Assembly (NCBI GenBank): GCA_014799785.1
Contig: JAAVHI010000070.1
Location: forward strand, 1 to 46,674
Direction: 5' to 3'
From: Ruminococcus sp.
Lineage (GTDB): Bacteria; Bacillota; Clostridia; Oscillospirales; Ruminococcaceae
DNA length: 46,674 bases
Shown: one piece after another, positions 23,093-31,157 of the stretch
How positions within the stretch are numbered: position 1 is the first letter of the stretch
How the letters are laid out: every line of letters begins with the position of its first letter
Made by a program: the position numbers and the translations under genes
Notes under the pieces: model-generated
The model's database searches: none
What the model was told of the DNA's origin: nothing
The model's input: only the letters and a program-made list of their open reading frames with translations

Positions 23093-23524
23093 ATGGAAAA
23101 ATTTAAAAAAGACCTTGCCGCAAAAACGTTTCTGACCTTCATGGCGGTAATTTTTCTGAATGTGGTCTATTGGCTTTTCTCCGCATTCAATGAAAGCGCA
23201 AGCGGCTTCACGAGAGGCTTCGGAGGCGGTATGAGCTTAGCTCTGCTGGGATATGGAGCGTTTCAGGCCGCCAGACTTTATATGCTTAAAATTGACGAAA
23301 AAAAGCTTGAAGAATTATACAGAAAGTCCACGGACGAGCGTTATGCGCTTATCCGTGAAAAAACCGCAGGGGCAGCTTTGCAGGCAGCTGCTTACCTTGT
23401 TTGTCTCGGAGCAATTATTTCCTCGTTTTTCTCGCAGGAAATAACAATGGTTCTCGCGGGAGTTATTCTGGTTATGGCGGTCTGCACGCTCTGCTTCAAA
23501 TTTTACTATGAGCGCAAATACTGA
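23093..23524 (+). CDS. Small four-helix membrane protein, paralogue 3
   Basis: A 143-residue protein, more diverged from the first two but with the same plan: MEKFKKDLAAKTF, GFTRGFGGGMSLAL, a central KIDEKKLEELYRKSTDERYAL, and FYYERKY at the end. AAAGGAGAAAATT precedes the ATG. Last plus-strand gene of the XRE-led cluster. The glycine-rich turn (RGFGGG) at the same place in all three suggests a shared structural role. Confidence 0.82.
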   Translation: MEKFKKDLAAKTFLTFMAVIFLNVVYWLFSAFNESASGFTRGFGGGMSLALLGYGAFQAARLYMLKIDEKKLEELYRKSTDERYALIREKTAGAALQAAAYLVCLGAIISSFFSQEITMVLAGVILVMAVCTLCFKFYYERKY

Positions 23525-23539
23525 CGCGTCTTAGCTTGG

Positions 23540-23791
23540 TCAGTCCCTGAATATCAGCAGCTTGTGCGGCTCTATTCCGAGGGCGACGGAAATGTTGAAT
23601 ATCACTTCAAGGGAAACGTTATGGACGATATTTGCGGCTTCAATAGCGCTGATATGGGAACGGCTTATCCCTGCCGCTTCCGCAAGCTCCTCCTGGGTAA
23701 AGCCCTGAAGCTTTCGGTAGTAGGCGATGTTCAGACCAAGCTGAATGTACTTGTATTCGTTCTGCTTAGAGATTTTTGTGGATCTTGACAT
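23540..23791 (-). CDS. XRE-family helix-turn-helix regulator
   Basis: An 83-residue HTH protein (YYRKLQGFTQEELAEAAGIS, RSHISAIEAANI, VIFNISVALGIEPHKLL). The start is ATG at 23791 with GGGTGAGG just upstream; a GTG three codons earlier is possible. It converges on the membrane-protein cluster with 15 bases between stop codons. The full 60-residue HTH core is present with little else, so it has no separate sensor domain. Confidence 0.85.
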   Translation of the reverse strand: MSRSTKISKQNEYKYIQLGLNIAYYRKLQGFTQEELAEAAGISRSHISAIEAANIVHNVSLEVIFNISVALGIEPHKLLIFRD

Positions 23792-23996
23792 TTTCCTCAC
23801 CCTTTCTCTAAGTAATTTTATCAGATTTCAATAAGGTTATACACTTTTTAATAATATAGTATTGCTTTTTATTAGAAAGCATGATATTATTATAAGAGAG
23901 TTTAAGCACTGTTACGGCATACATTATGTATTTTGAAATGTGACCTACATACAAAATAAACGTATAGTGTGACGGTTTATTGTACATTATAGTCAA

Positions 23997-24025
23997 TTGA
24001 CAAAACCAAAAATATGTAGTATTAT
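23997..24025 (+). promoter_or_regulatory. Promoter of the NatAB-like operon
   Basis: TTGACA and TATTAT with a 17-base spacer, 46 bases before the start codon. The remaining 23801-23996 is AT-rich with no gene seen. Confidence 0.75.
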
Positions 24026-24071
24026 TGTATTAGTTTTGTAGTACACATTTGTACGGAAAGGAAGTTTTTAT

Positions 24072-24818
24072 ATGGCAGCAGTTCTTGAGGTCAAGGGGCT
24101 TTCAAAAAAGTACCCCAAGAAAGATGTTTTCGCCGCGGACGGGGTAAGCTTCACCGTTGACGAGGGCGAAATATTTGCCCTGATAGGTCCTAACGGAGCG
24201 GGCAAAACCACCACTATCAGAATGATATCCACCCTTATCCAGCCCACTGCGGGAGACGCAGAGGTTGCGGGGTACAGCATAGTTAAAAATCCCGATAAGG
24301 TGCGGGAGAATATAACATACCTCCCCGACGAGGCGGGAGCCTACAAGACCATGACGGGTAAGAATTACCTTGAATTTATGGCGGGACTTTTCGCCAAGGA
24401 CAAGGACACTCTTGACAAATACGTTGAGCGTGGCAGAGTGATATGCGGTCTGGGAGACCGTCTGGAGGAAAAGATAGGCGGCTATTCCCGCGGCATGATA
24501 AGGAAGCTCCTGCTTGCGAGAGCGGTAATGACCGAACCAAAGCTTGCTATCATGGACGAGGCTACTTCGGGTCTTGACGTTATCAACGCCCTTGAAATAC
24601 GCAAGATGATAAAAAATCTCGCCAAGGAGCAGCACATGGCGTTCCTGCTCTCGTCACACAATATGCTTGAAATTGAGTACGTTTCCGACCGCGTTGGAAT
24701 AATGACAGGCGGAAAGCTTATGGTGGTTGGAGCCATTGACGAGCTTAAAGAGCGGTACGAAGCCGCTAACCTTGAAGAAGTCTTTGAAAGGGTGGTGAAG
24801 GACAATGAAGTTCGGTAA
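24072..24818 (+). CDS. ABC transporter ATP-binding protein (NatA-like)
   Basis: A 248-residue ATPase with Walker A GPNGAGKTTT from residue 39, signature region GGYSRGMIRKLLLARA (SRGM instead of SGGQ, as common in NatA/CcmA/DrrA-type exporters), Walker B LAIMDEATSGLDV and switch SSHNM. AAAGGAAG precedes the ATG. It overlaps the start of the permease gene by 14 bases, so the two are translationally coupled. Confidence 0.94.
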   Translation: MAAVLEVKGLSKKYPKKDVFAADGVSFTVDEGEIFALIGPNGAGKTTTIRMISTLIQPTAGDAEVAGYSIVKNPDKVRENITYLPDEAGAYKTMTGKNYLEFMAGLFAKDKDTLDKYVERGRVICGLGDRLEEKIGGYSRGMIRKLLLARAVMTEPKLAIMDEATSGLDVINALEIRKMIKNLAKEQHMAFLLSSHNMLEIEYVSDRVGIMTGGKLMVVGAIDELKERYEAANLEEVFERVVKDNEVR

Positions 24819-26181
24819 TCTTCTTAAAAAGGAGCTTAGAGAGCTTATCACAAAGCAGGCTATCCTCAGCATGGTTTTCACAATGGTGCTGCTTATCGTT
24901 ATGGGACAGATAATGGGCGGCGCAATGGAGGAGGGCTTCGACACCTCTACCATAACCCTTTGCAATCAGGACGACAGCGACTTTACCGCTGAGGTGCTGA
25001 AAAAGATAGACGCCTCCCAGTCCACAAAAATAAACTATGTTGACTTTGAAAGCGACGACTACGCCGCCGAGCTTGAAAGACTTGACATCAAGAACGCGGT
25101 AATTATCCCGCAGGGCTACGGCGAAAGCATTACGGAGAAAAAAGAACCTGCGCTGATAAAATTCGTCAGCAAAATGTCTACCGCGGGACTTGCTTCCTCC
25201 ATGAGCACTATTTCCGGTTCGGACGTTATAAGCGAGATTCAGACCGTCTGCATGGACGAGGTAATGAGCAGCAATTACGGACTTACCGAGGAAGAGATTG
25301 CTCTTATAAGAGAGCCTATGACAACGGTGGAGTACACCGTAAACGACGGCAAGACCGCGCAGGTATCCGCGTCCGCTCTGGGAGCGATATCCATGATGCA
25401 GTCCATGATCGCGCCCTTTGCGATATTCTTCCTGCTTCTCATGGCCGCACAGATGATAATGACGGCAATCTCCACGGAAAAGATCGACAAGACCCTTGAG
25501 ACCCTTTTGTCCGCACCTGTTTCGAGAATGACCGTCCTGTCCGCAAAAATGGTTGCGGCGGTAATTTCCGCGCTTTTGAACGCGCTGTTTATGATAGTTG
25601 GATTTGCTCTCTACATGATCGGAATGATGGGCAGCGCGGTCGGCGAGATATCCTCTGCCGCAAATGAAATGTCGTCAGTCGACATGGAGGTAATGACTGA
25701 GGGTATAACAGGCGTAGGTCAGGCAATGGCCGAGCTTGGAATTTCCCTTACTCCGATGAGCTATGTGCTTTTTGCGTTACAGCTTTTCTTCACCCTTGCA
25801 ATAGGTCTTGCAATTTCTCTTATTCTCGGAGCAATGGCTACCGACGTTAAATCCGTCCAGACCCTTATCATGCCCATAATGATTGCGGTAATGATACCGT
25901 TTTTCATCACAATGTTTATGGACGTAAACGAAATGTCAACCGTGTTTAAAATAATTGTTTACGCGATACCGTTTACCCACACCTACACCGCCCTTACCAA
26001 TCTCATGAACGGAAATATGCTTCTGTTCTGGGGAGGACTTGCGTACCAGATAGTTTTCTTTGCGGTGTGTATGTTCCTTGCGGTAAGAATGTTTACCACC
26101 GACAGACTGTTCACAATGTCCTTTTCGGCAGACCAGTCGATGAAAAAACGCGGAAAGAAAAGCGTTCCGAACGAGCAGTAA
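24805..26181 (+). CDS. ABC-2 type permease (NatB-like)
   Basis: A 458-residue permease: TM1 at about 20-38, a large extracytoplasmic domain to about 200, then five or six helices (from IAPFAIFFLLLMAAQMIMTA onward). The KIDKTLETLLSAPVSRMTVL segment is the coupling region typical of NatB/ABC2_membrane_3 proteins. A long Met- and Ser-rich loop (SSAANEMSSVDMEVMTEGIT) interrupts the second half. NatAB exports Na+ in Bacillus, but relatives carry other substrates, so none is assigned. Confidence 0.92.
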   Translation: MKFGNLLKKELRELITKQAILSMVFTMVLLIVMGQIMGGAMEEGFDTSTITLCNQDDSDFTAEVLKKIDASQSTKINYVDFESDDYAAELERLDIKNAVIIPQGYGESITEKKEPALIKFVSKMSTAGLASSMSTISGSDVISEIQTVCMDEVMSSNYGLTEEEIALIREPMTTVEYTVNDGKTAQVSASALGAISMMQSMIAPFAIFFLLLMAAQMIMTAISTEKIDKTLETLLSAPVSRMTVLSAKMVAAVISALLNALFMIVGFALYMIGMMGSAVGEISSAANEMSSVDMEVMTEGITGVGQAMAELGISLTPMSYVLFALQLFFTLAIGLAISLILGAMATDVKSVQTLIMPIMIAVMIPFFITMFMDVNEMSTVFKIIVYAIPFTHTYTALTNLMNGNMLLFWGGLAYQIVFFAVCMFLAVRMFTTDRLFTMSFSADQSMKKRGKKSVPNEQ

Positions 26182-26202
26182 ACCGAGCGGAGGAACGATA
26201 CA

Positions 26203-26499
26203 GTGAGCGATGAAAAAAGATCAATCTATATGCCCCGCGAACGCAAATCGGTGCTTCTGAAAGTTTGCAGTATTCTTTTCTGCATAGGCACTGTCCTGAT
26301 GTGGATATCGCGGGACAGGTTCGGCTTTGAAAAAGGCGACCTGCTTATCATGAGCGGCGTTGCCGTGCTGCTGATAACTCTGTCCGTCATGAGCGTACGG
26401 GCTGAACGCAGGGCTTCCGCAGACAGCGAGACTCTCCGCCGCATACGTGAGGAGACGGGCGGGGGAGACTACAACAGCGATATTTTCTTCGACAAATAA
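26203..26499 (+). CDS. Small membrane protein after the ABC exporter
   Basis: A 98-residue protein starting with GTG at 26203, preceded by CGGAGGAACG. Two hydrophobic helices (about 17-35 and 47-63) lie between a basic N-terminus (RSIYMPRERKS) and an acidic-basic tail. No family is recognised. It follows the permease by 21 bases and ends at a terminator, so it belongs to this operon. Confidence 0.7.
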   Translation: MSDEKRSIYMPRERKSVLLKVCSILFCIGTVLMWISRDRFGFEKGDLLIMSGVAVLLITLSVMSVRAERRASADSETLRRIREETGGGDYNSDIFFDK

Positions 26500-26514
26500 T
26501 TGACCCTCAAAAAT

Positions 26515-26557
26515 AAAAACGGTACTTTCACAAACGTGTGGAAGTACCGTTTTTTGT
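26515..26557 (+). terminator. Terminator of the ABC exporter operon
   Basis: ACGGTACTTTCACA pairs with GTGGAAGTACCGT, flanked by A and T runs; it could also serve convergent transcription. Confidence 0.9.
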
Positions 26558-26627
26558 TTCGGGGATAACGTTATATGTTCCGCGGCGGCCGTTTAAAACG
26601 CAGCCGATATTTTCGTCAGTGATCATG

Positions 26628-27338
26628 TTAAAGCATTTTTGAATCATATCGGATAATATAATTCCGAAACGCCTCCTTAAATTTTTTTATGTACGCCTTT
26701 CCGAGCTGAGCCTTTTCACCGTTATCGAAAAGTATCTCATTATTGGTGTGATTGCGTATATGCTCAAAGCTCGCAACATATGCGCGGTGACAGCGTGCAA
26801 ATTTTTGTGAGGGAAGCTTGTTTTCGATGATCTTAAGATGAACGAACACTTCCCTGCACTCCTTGACGGTCCGTATAACAGTATGCTTTCCTTGGGCTTC
26901 GGCATAGATTATATCGGATATTTTTATTTTCCAGACGCCGTCTCTTGTTTTAATAGTAAGAAAATTATCGGAATCAACGGACTTGAAATAATCGTCAAGC
27001 GCACGAAAAAGCTTCTGCTTGTCAACGGGCTTTTTAAGAAAACGAAAGGTTCCCACTTCAAAGGAATCCAGAGCGGCTTCGGGATAAGCGCTTATAAAAA
27101 TTATAGCGCAGCGGCCGTTTGCTTCGCGTATCTTCCTTGCGGTCTCGATACCGTTTATGCCCTCCATCAGGTAGTCCATAAAAACTATTTCAAATGTTCT
27201 CGGTGAGCGAAGCAGGTCATAACCGTTTTCAAATTTGGCGGCTGAAAAGTCAACGCCTTTTTTCTCTCCGTATTCATTTAAAAGATAGATAAGATTATTC
27301 TGCATAACTTTTTCATCATCACATACGGCAATGAACAT
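26628..27338 (-). CDS. LytTR-family response regulator (orphan)
   Basis: A 236-residue regulator. The receiver domain has D7-D8, phospho-acceptor D55 in IVFMDYLMEGING and KKPVD. The LytTR DNA-binding domain (about 133-230) has IIYAEAQGKHTVIRT and KFARCHRAYVASFEHI. The family normally pairs with a HPK10-type membrane kinase (AgrC/VirS-like); no kinase lies beside it here. ATGGGGTGATGT precedes the ATG. The target is unknown. Confidence 0.93.
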   Translation of the reverse strand: MFIAVCDDEKVMQNNLIYLLNEYGEKKGVDFSAAKFENGYDLLRSPRTFEIVFMDYLMEGINGIETARKIREANGRCAIIFISAYPEAALDSFEVGTFRFLKKPVDKQKLFRALDDYFKSVDSDNFLTIKTRDGVWKIKISDIIYAEAQGKHTVIRTVKECREVFVHLKIIENKLPSQKFARCHRAYVASFEHIRNHTNNEILFDNGEKAQLGKAYIKKFKEAFRNYIIRYDSKML

Positions 27339-27584
27339 ATTACATCACCCCATAGTATTGTATCATACCGTCAAAAAATTTTCAATAAGGTTTATTCCTT
27401 GAAAATGTACGCTTGTCCGACAAATGTTGAAGCACGGCGGCATATGGAATAAAATATATTTATATTTATTACGAACTTCGGAAACAGGATATTATATATC
27501 ATTGACGGAGCGTATTATTTTTGAACATACGGACTTTAATAATATACTCTCCGGAGTATGCTATTTCTTAAAGAGGAGATCAGA
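27339..27584. other. Intergenic region between divergent genes
   Basis: No gene. It includes the inverted repeat ATACTC-TCCG-GAGTAT around 27544-27559, just upstream of the next gene, and AT-rich sequence that could hold promoters for both directions. Confidence 0.4.
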
Positions 27585-28043
27585 ATGAGCTTTATTGAAA
27601 ATCAGCAGCTGTGCTATGACAACGTCCTGTCATATCGAACGAGGATAAGCGAGAGCTCCCTGCCCGAGCTTATAAGCTTTGTCCGTGAAAACATAGACGC
27701 CATGGATCTGTCAATAACCGGAGATATTATATTTTCGATTTCCGAAAGAATAACAGATGACGATGTATCAATAATCGGGGTGGAATTTATCATTCCTGTT
27801 GACAAACGTTTCAAAAGCAGCTCCCGTTATGTTTTTAAACCCAGATTCAAGCTTGAAAACGCCGTCATGTATAAGTTCAGCGGAGACATCATGAAGCTCT
27901 CGCGCGAAAGCAGCAGACTTTACGAGTATGTTATCAGAAAAAACATGAAGGCTGTGACCGAGATATACTACTGCGTCAAAAGGCTTGACGGCAGCAACAG
28001 CGTAATCTGTATGTATATCGGTACAAACGGCAATCTGCTGTAA
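27585..28043 (+). CDS. Hypothetical protein, possibly GyrI/effector-binding-like
   Basis: A 152-residue soluble protein starting at MSFIENQQL, preceded by AAAGAGGAG; the upstream in-frame ATG lacks a binding site. It alternates strands and helices (SLPELISFVRENI, FSISERITDDDVSIIGVEFI, KAVTEIYYCVKRLDGSN), reminiscent of DUF5085 or GyrI-like ligand-binding folds, but the match is from general pattern only. Monocistronic with its own terminator. Confidence 0.65.
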   Translation: MSFIENQQLCYDNVLSYRTRISESSLPELISFVRENIDAMDLSITGDIIFSISERITDDDVSIIGVEFIIPVDKRFKSSSRYVFKPRFKLENAVMYKFSGDIMKLSRESSRLYEYVIRKNMKAVTEIYYCVKRLDGSNSVICMYIGTNGNLL

Positions 28044-28056
28044 AGGTCAGCATAAG

Positions 28057-28099
28057 CAGCCCGCGGCCAGTGATCGGTTCACTGACCGCGGGCTTTTTG
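28057..28099 (+). terminator. Rho-independent terminator
   Basis: AGCCCGCGG/CCGCGGGCT encloses a CAGTGA/TCACTG inner helix and is followed by five T. Confidence 0.93.
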
Positions 28100-28225
28100 A
28101 AATTTATTAATATATAATTAACAAATAATACTTAGTATTACTCTTGAATATTTTGTAAATCTTGTGTATAATTGTTTTTAAGTAATTGTATCCTTTTTTA
28201 TTTTGCTTTTAACGAGGTGTGCCCT

Positions 28226-29836
28226 ATGTTTTTTAATCGTTTTACCGTTTGTATCATAAGCTCGGAAAAAAAGATCGAAGCCGTTTTCAGCAGTATTCCG
28301 CAGCCTGAGGACAGTGCGTTTGAACTTAAAACCTGCTCCCGCGCCGAAGATTTCAGCTCGGCAGCCGCTTCGGGATGCGCCGTTATTGTTGACTGCACCG
28401 CGATAAGCGGCGATATTCCCGACTTTAACGCGGAAAATGTGGTACTGCTTATTTCCGCCGACGCCCCTCTGAGCGACGAGACGCTTGAAAAATCGGGCGA
28501 GGTGTGGGTCGTACCCAAGGACGAGGCTCTTGCCGAAAAGCTGCTTAAGCTGAATTTCAAGCGCCTTATGGATAACATGAAGTTCCGCGCCGACAGCCAC
28601 AAGAACGAGGTGTGCTTCAATACTGCAATAGACAGCGTTCCCGACCTTATCTGGTTCAAGGATTCCAGAGGCGCGCACCTTATCGTGAACAACAGCTTCT
28701 GCAAGGCCGTTGAAAAAACCAAGGAGCAGATCTATAAAAAGGGACACTACTACATATGGGATATCCCCAAGAGCGAGTACGAGCAGGGCGACTATGTATG
28801 CCTCGAATCCGAGGATATTGTTGTAGAAGCGCGGAAAACCTGCCTGTTCGACGAAAAGGTAAAGACCAAGAGCGGTATGCGCCAGTTCAAGACCTATAAG
28901 TCTCCGCTTATCGACTCGGACGGAAATATTTTCGGTACCTGCGGCATCGCACGCGATATCACCGATATCCAGAACACCAACAACGAGCTTGACGTTGTAC
29001 TGGAAAGTATGCCGTACGCCGTTATAGTTGCGGATAAACACGGTTCTGTTATCAGCACCAATTCAAAGTTCAGCAGCTATTTCCCCGAGGACGGCAGCAT
29101 TATCGGAGAGAATTTTGAAAGCTGGAAAGAAAAAGCTCTCGCGGAACATACCCTGAACGCCGACGGCAATATTGAAATTACAAAGTCGGCAGGCGACGAA
29201 ACAAAAACTCTTGTATTCAACGAGCAGCCCATTATTGACGTGTTCAACGAAAATATAGGCACTGTTAACGTTTTCCGCGATGTCACGCTGGAAAGAGCCT
29301 TTGAGCAGCAGACGCTGCAAAACGCAAATACCGACTTCCTGACAGGTCTGCACAACAGACGAAGCCTGTTCTCCTATCTGAGGCTGGTGAAGAATGAACC
29401 GCAGCTCTCACTGATAACGATCGACCTTGACAATTTTAAATCGGTAAACGATACCTTCGGACACCAAATAGGAGACGAAGCCCTGACCGAGACCTCCGCT
29501 ATGATCAAGAAATGCTTCCCCAACGATTTCATTGCAAGGCTCGGCGGAGACGAGTTCCTTGTGGTAATCAGCGGAATATGCTCCGAAAGCGAGCTTGAAA
29601 GCAGTACAGCAAACCTGCTTGGTACTCTTTGCGGGGCCTACAGAAGCCGCGAGGAATTTTCCATGATGACCGCCAGCGCGGGAATTGCCTACGCCGTTAT
29701 TGAGTCGGGAAGCCATAATATCGAAAAGCTTATGGTAAACAGCGACAGCGCGCTTTACTGTGCGAAAAATTCGGGAAAAGCTACATACAAGCTATATGGT
29801 AAGGTTGTCCGCGATGGAATTACGGTAAAGAAATAA
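28226..29836 (+). CDS. PAS-GGDEF diguanylate cyclase with receiver-like N-terminus
   Basis: A 536-residue cytosolic protein making c-di-GMP from two GTP. Residues 1-105 resemble a degenerate receiver (CAVIVDCTAISG and VVPKDE in place of the Asp and Lys sites). PAS domains follow at about 130-250 (DSVPDLIWFKDSRGAHLIVN) and 255-360. The GGDEF domain begins near 370 (TDFLTGLHNRRSLF), with the active site RLGGDEFL near residue 440. The inhibitory I-site RxxD should lie five residues before GGDEF; FPND stands there, lacking the arginine. The start is MFFNRFTV, preceded by GAGGTG; upstream ATG is unsupported. In a flagellated cell it may affect motility. Confidence 0.92.
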   Translation: MFFNRFTVCIISSEKKIEAVFSSIPQPEDSAFELKTCSRAEDFSSAAASGCAVIVDCTAISGDIPDFNAENVVLLISADAPLSDETLEKSGEVWVVPKDEALAEKLLKLNFKRLMDNMKFRADSHKNEVCFNTAIDSVPDLIWFKDSRGAHLIVNNSFCKAVEKTKEQIYKKGHYYIWDIPKSEYEQGDYVCLESEDIVVEARKTCLFDEKVKTKSGMRQFKTYKSPLIDSDGNIFGTCGIARDITDIQNTNNELDVVLESMPYAVIVADKHGSVISTNSKFSSYFPEDGSIIGENFESWKEKALAEHTLNADGNIEITKSAGDETKTLVFNEQPIIDVFNENIGTVNVFRDVTLERAFEQQTLQNANTDFLTGLHNRRSLFSYLRLVKNEPQLSLITIDLDNFKSVNDTFGHQIGDEALTETSAMIKKCFPNDFIARLGGDEFLVVISGICSESELESSTANLLGTLCGAYRSREEFSMMTASAGIAYAVIESGSHNIEKLMVNSDSALYCAKNSGKATYKLYGKVVRDGITVKK

Positions 29837-29846
29837 TATTAATATT

Positions 29847-29886
29847 AAAGCGGAATGTGCAGACAGGTTTTGCACATTCCGCTTTT
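29847..29886. terminator. Bidirectional terminator
   Basis: AAAGCGGAATGTGCA pairs with TGCACATTCCGCTTT, with A and T runs; it lies between convergent genes. Confidence 0.92.
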
Positions 29887-29895
29887 TGCATTTTT

Positions 29896-30123
29896 TCAGC
29901 TTAACAGACTGTCTATCCTTGGCTTGTCAAAGCCGATAACAACCTCTCCGCTGTCGAAAACTGTTACGGGGATACCTGTCTGTCCCGAAACGCCGATAAG
30001 CTTATCGTAGTTTTCGCGGGACTCCGTTACGTCTATCACGTCGTACTTGACACGCCTGCTGTCAAGGTAAGCCTTAAGCTTTGTGCAGTATCCGCAGCTG
30101 TCTGATGAAAAAACCTTTATCAC
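29896..30123 (-). CDS. Glutaredoxin-like protein (NrdH/Grx family)
   Basis: A 75-residue thioredoxin-fold protein with the redox motif CGYC at residues 10-13, the cis-proline TGIPVTV and the ending GEVVIGFDKPRIDSLL. It reduces disulfides, taking electrons from glutathione or directly from a thioredoxin reductase; the reductase gene lies 23 bases upstream in the same operon, which favours the latter. Confidence 0.92.
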   Translation of the reverse strand: MIKVFSSDSCGYCTKLKAYLDSRRVKYDVIDVTESRENYDKLIGVSGQTGIPVTVFDSGEVVIGFDKPRIDSLLS

Positions 30124-30146
30124 TGTAAATTCTCCTTTTGTTTTTG

Positions 30147-31097
30147 TTATCCTGCCGTACTTTGAGTACTTTGCAGGATATATTTTTCCGCGTTCAGGGC
30201 GGCGACCGCTCCGTCCGAAACGGCGGTCACTATCTGACGGTACCGCTTTGTACGCACGTCTCCCGCGGCGAAAACTCCCTCAACGCTTGTTTTCATGTCC
30301 TCGTCCGCAGCAATGTAGCCGTTCGGGTCAAGCTCCAAGCTGCCGCGGAGAAGCTCGGTACGGGGTACGCTGCCGATATAGGCGAACACCGCCGAAAGAG
30401 GTATCTTCCGCTCTTCGTGAGTAAGCGTGTCGGCGACAAGAACGTACTCCATAAAATCGCCGCTGCCGCCTACGTCCGTCAGGTCGGTGTTGTACAGTAT
30501 CTCAATGTTGGGAGTATTTTCCGCGCGCCTGAGAATGGCTTTCTCTGCGTGAAAGCTGCTCTTTCGGCGGATCATCACTACCTTTTCCGCAATATTGGAA
30601 AGATACAGTGCCTCCTCGATGGCCGCGCTTCCGCCGCCAACAACGCCGACGGTTTTCCCCTTGTAGGCGGGAGCGTCGCACAGCGCGCAGTAGTGAACGC
30701 CCTTTCCGCGGAAACGGGATTCGTTCCGCACCAGCAGCGGCTTCGGGACGGCTCCCGTAGCAATGATTACCGCCGTAGGCTCAAATATCCTGCTTTCGGT
30801 GATTATCCTTTTTTTGCCGTCGGAAAGCTCCGCACGCTCTATAACGTCGAACTCGTCTATTTGAACTCCCAACGCCTGCGCGTGGGCTCTCAGATGCTCC
30901 GAAAGCTCAGTTCCCGTTATGCTCATATAGCCGGGGTAATTTTCCACAATGCTGCTGAGAGCGACCTGTCCTCCCACCAGACCTTTTTCCAGCACCACGG
31001 GGTCAAGCCCCGCTCTTGCCGCATATATTGACGCGGTTATTCCCGCAGGACCCGCGCCTACAATAACAAGCTTTGTTTTGATGATTTCCTTTTCCAT
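30147..31097 (-). CDS. trxB: Thioredoxin-disulfide reductase (TrxB-like)
   Basis: A 316-residue FAD/NADPH enzyme. The FAD-binding VGAGPAG is at 13-19, the redox-active CALC at 137-140 in the NADPH domain, the NADPH motif GGGSAAIE, and the C-terminal FAD motif VFAAGDVRTKRYRQIVTAV. The length is usual. The ATG is not preceded by a clear ribosome binding site. In operon with a glutaredoxin-like protein that it may reduce. Confidence 0.93.
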   Translation of the reverse strand: MEKEIIKTKLVIVGAGPAGITASIYAARAGLDPVVLEKGLVGGQVALSSIVENYPGYMSITGTELSEHLRAHAQALGVQIDEFDVIERAELSDGKKRIITESRIFEPTAVIIATGAVPKPLLVRNESRFRGKGVHYCALCDAPAYKGKTVGVVGGGSAAIEEALYLSNIAEKVVMIRRKSSFHAEKAILRRAENTPNIEILYNTDLTDVGGSGDFMEYVLVADTLTHEERKIPLSAVFAYIGSVPRTELLRGSLELDPNGYIAADEDMKTSVEGVFAAGDVRTKRYRQIVTAVSDGAVAALNAEKYILQSTQSTAG

Positions 31098-31112
31098 ATG
31101 AATACTATACGC

Positions 31113-31142
31113 AAAAATCCCCCGAAAATTCGGGGGATTTTG
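31113..31142 (-). terminator. Terminator after ispH-S1
   Basis: AAAATCCCCCGAA pairs with TTCGGGGGATTTT, with T runs on both strands; it is just 20 bases after the ispH-S1 stop codon and 16 bases before trxB. Confidence 0.9.
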
Positions 31143-31157
31143 TAATATTCACAAATA

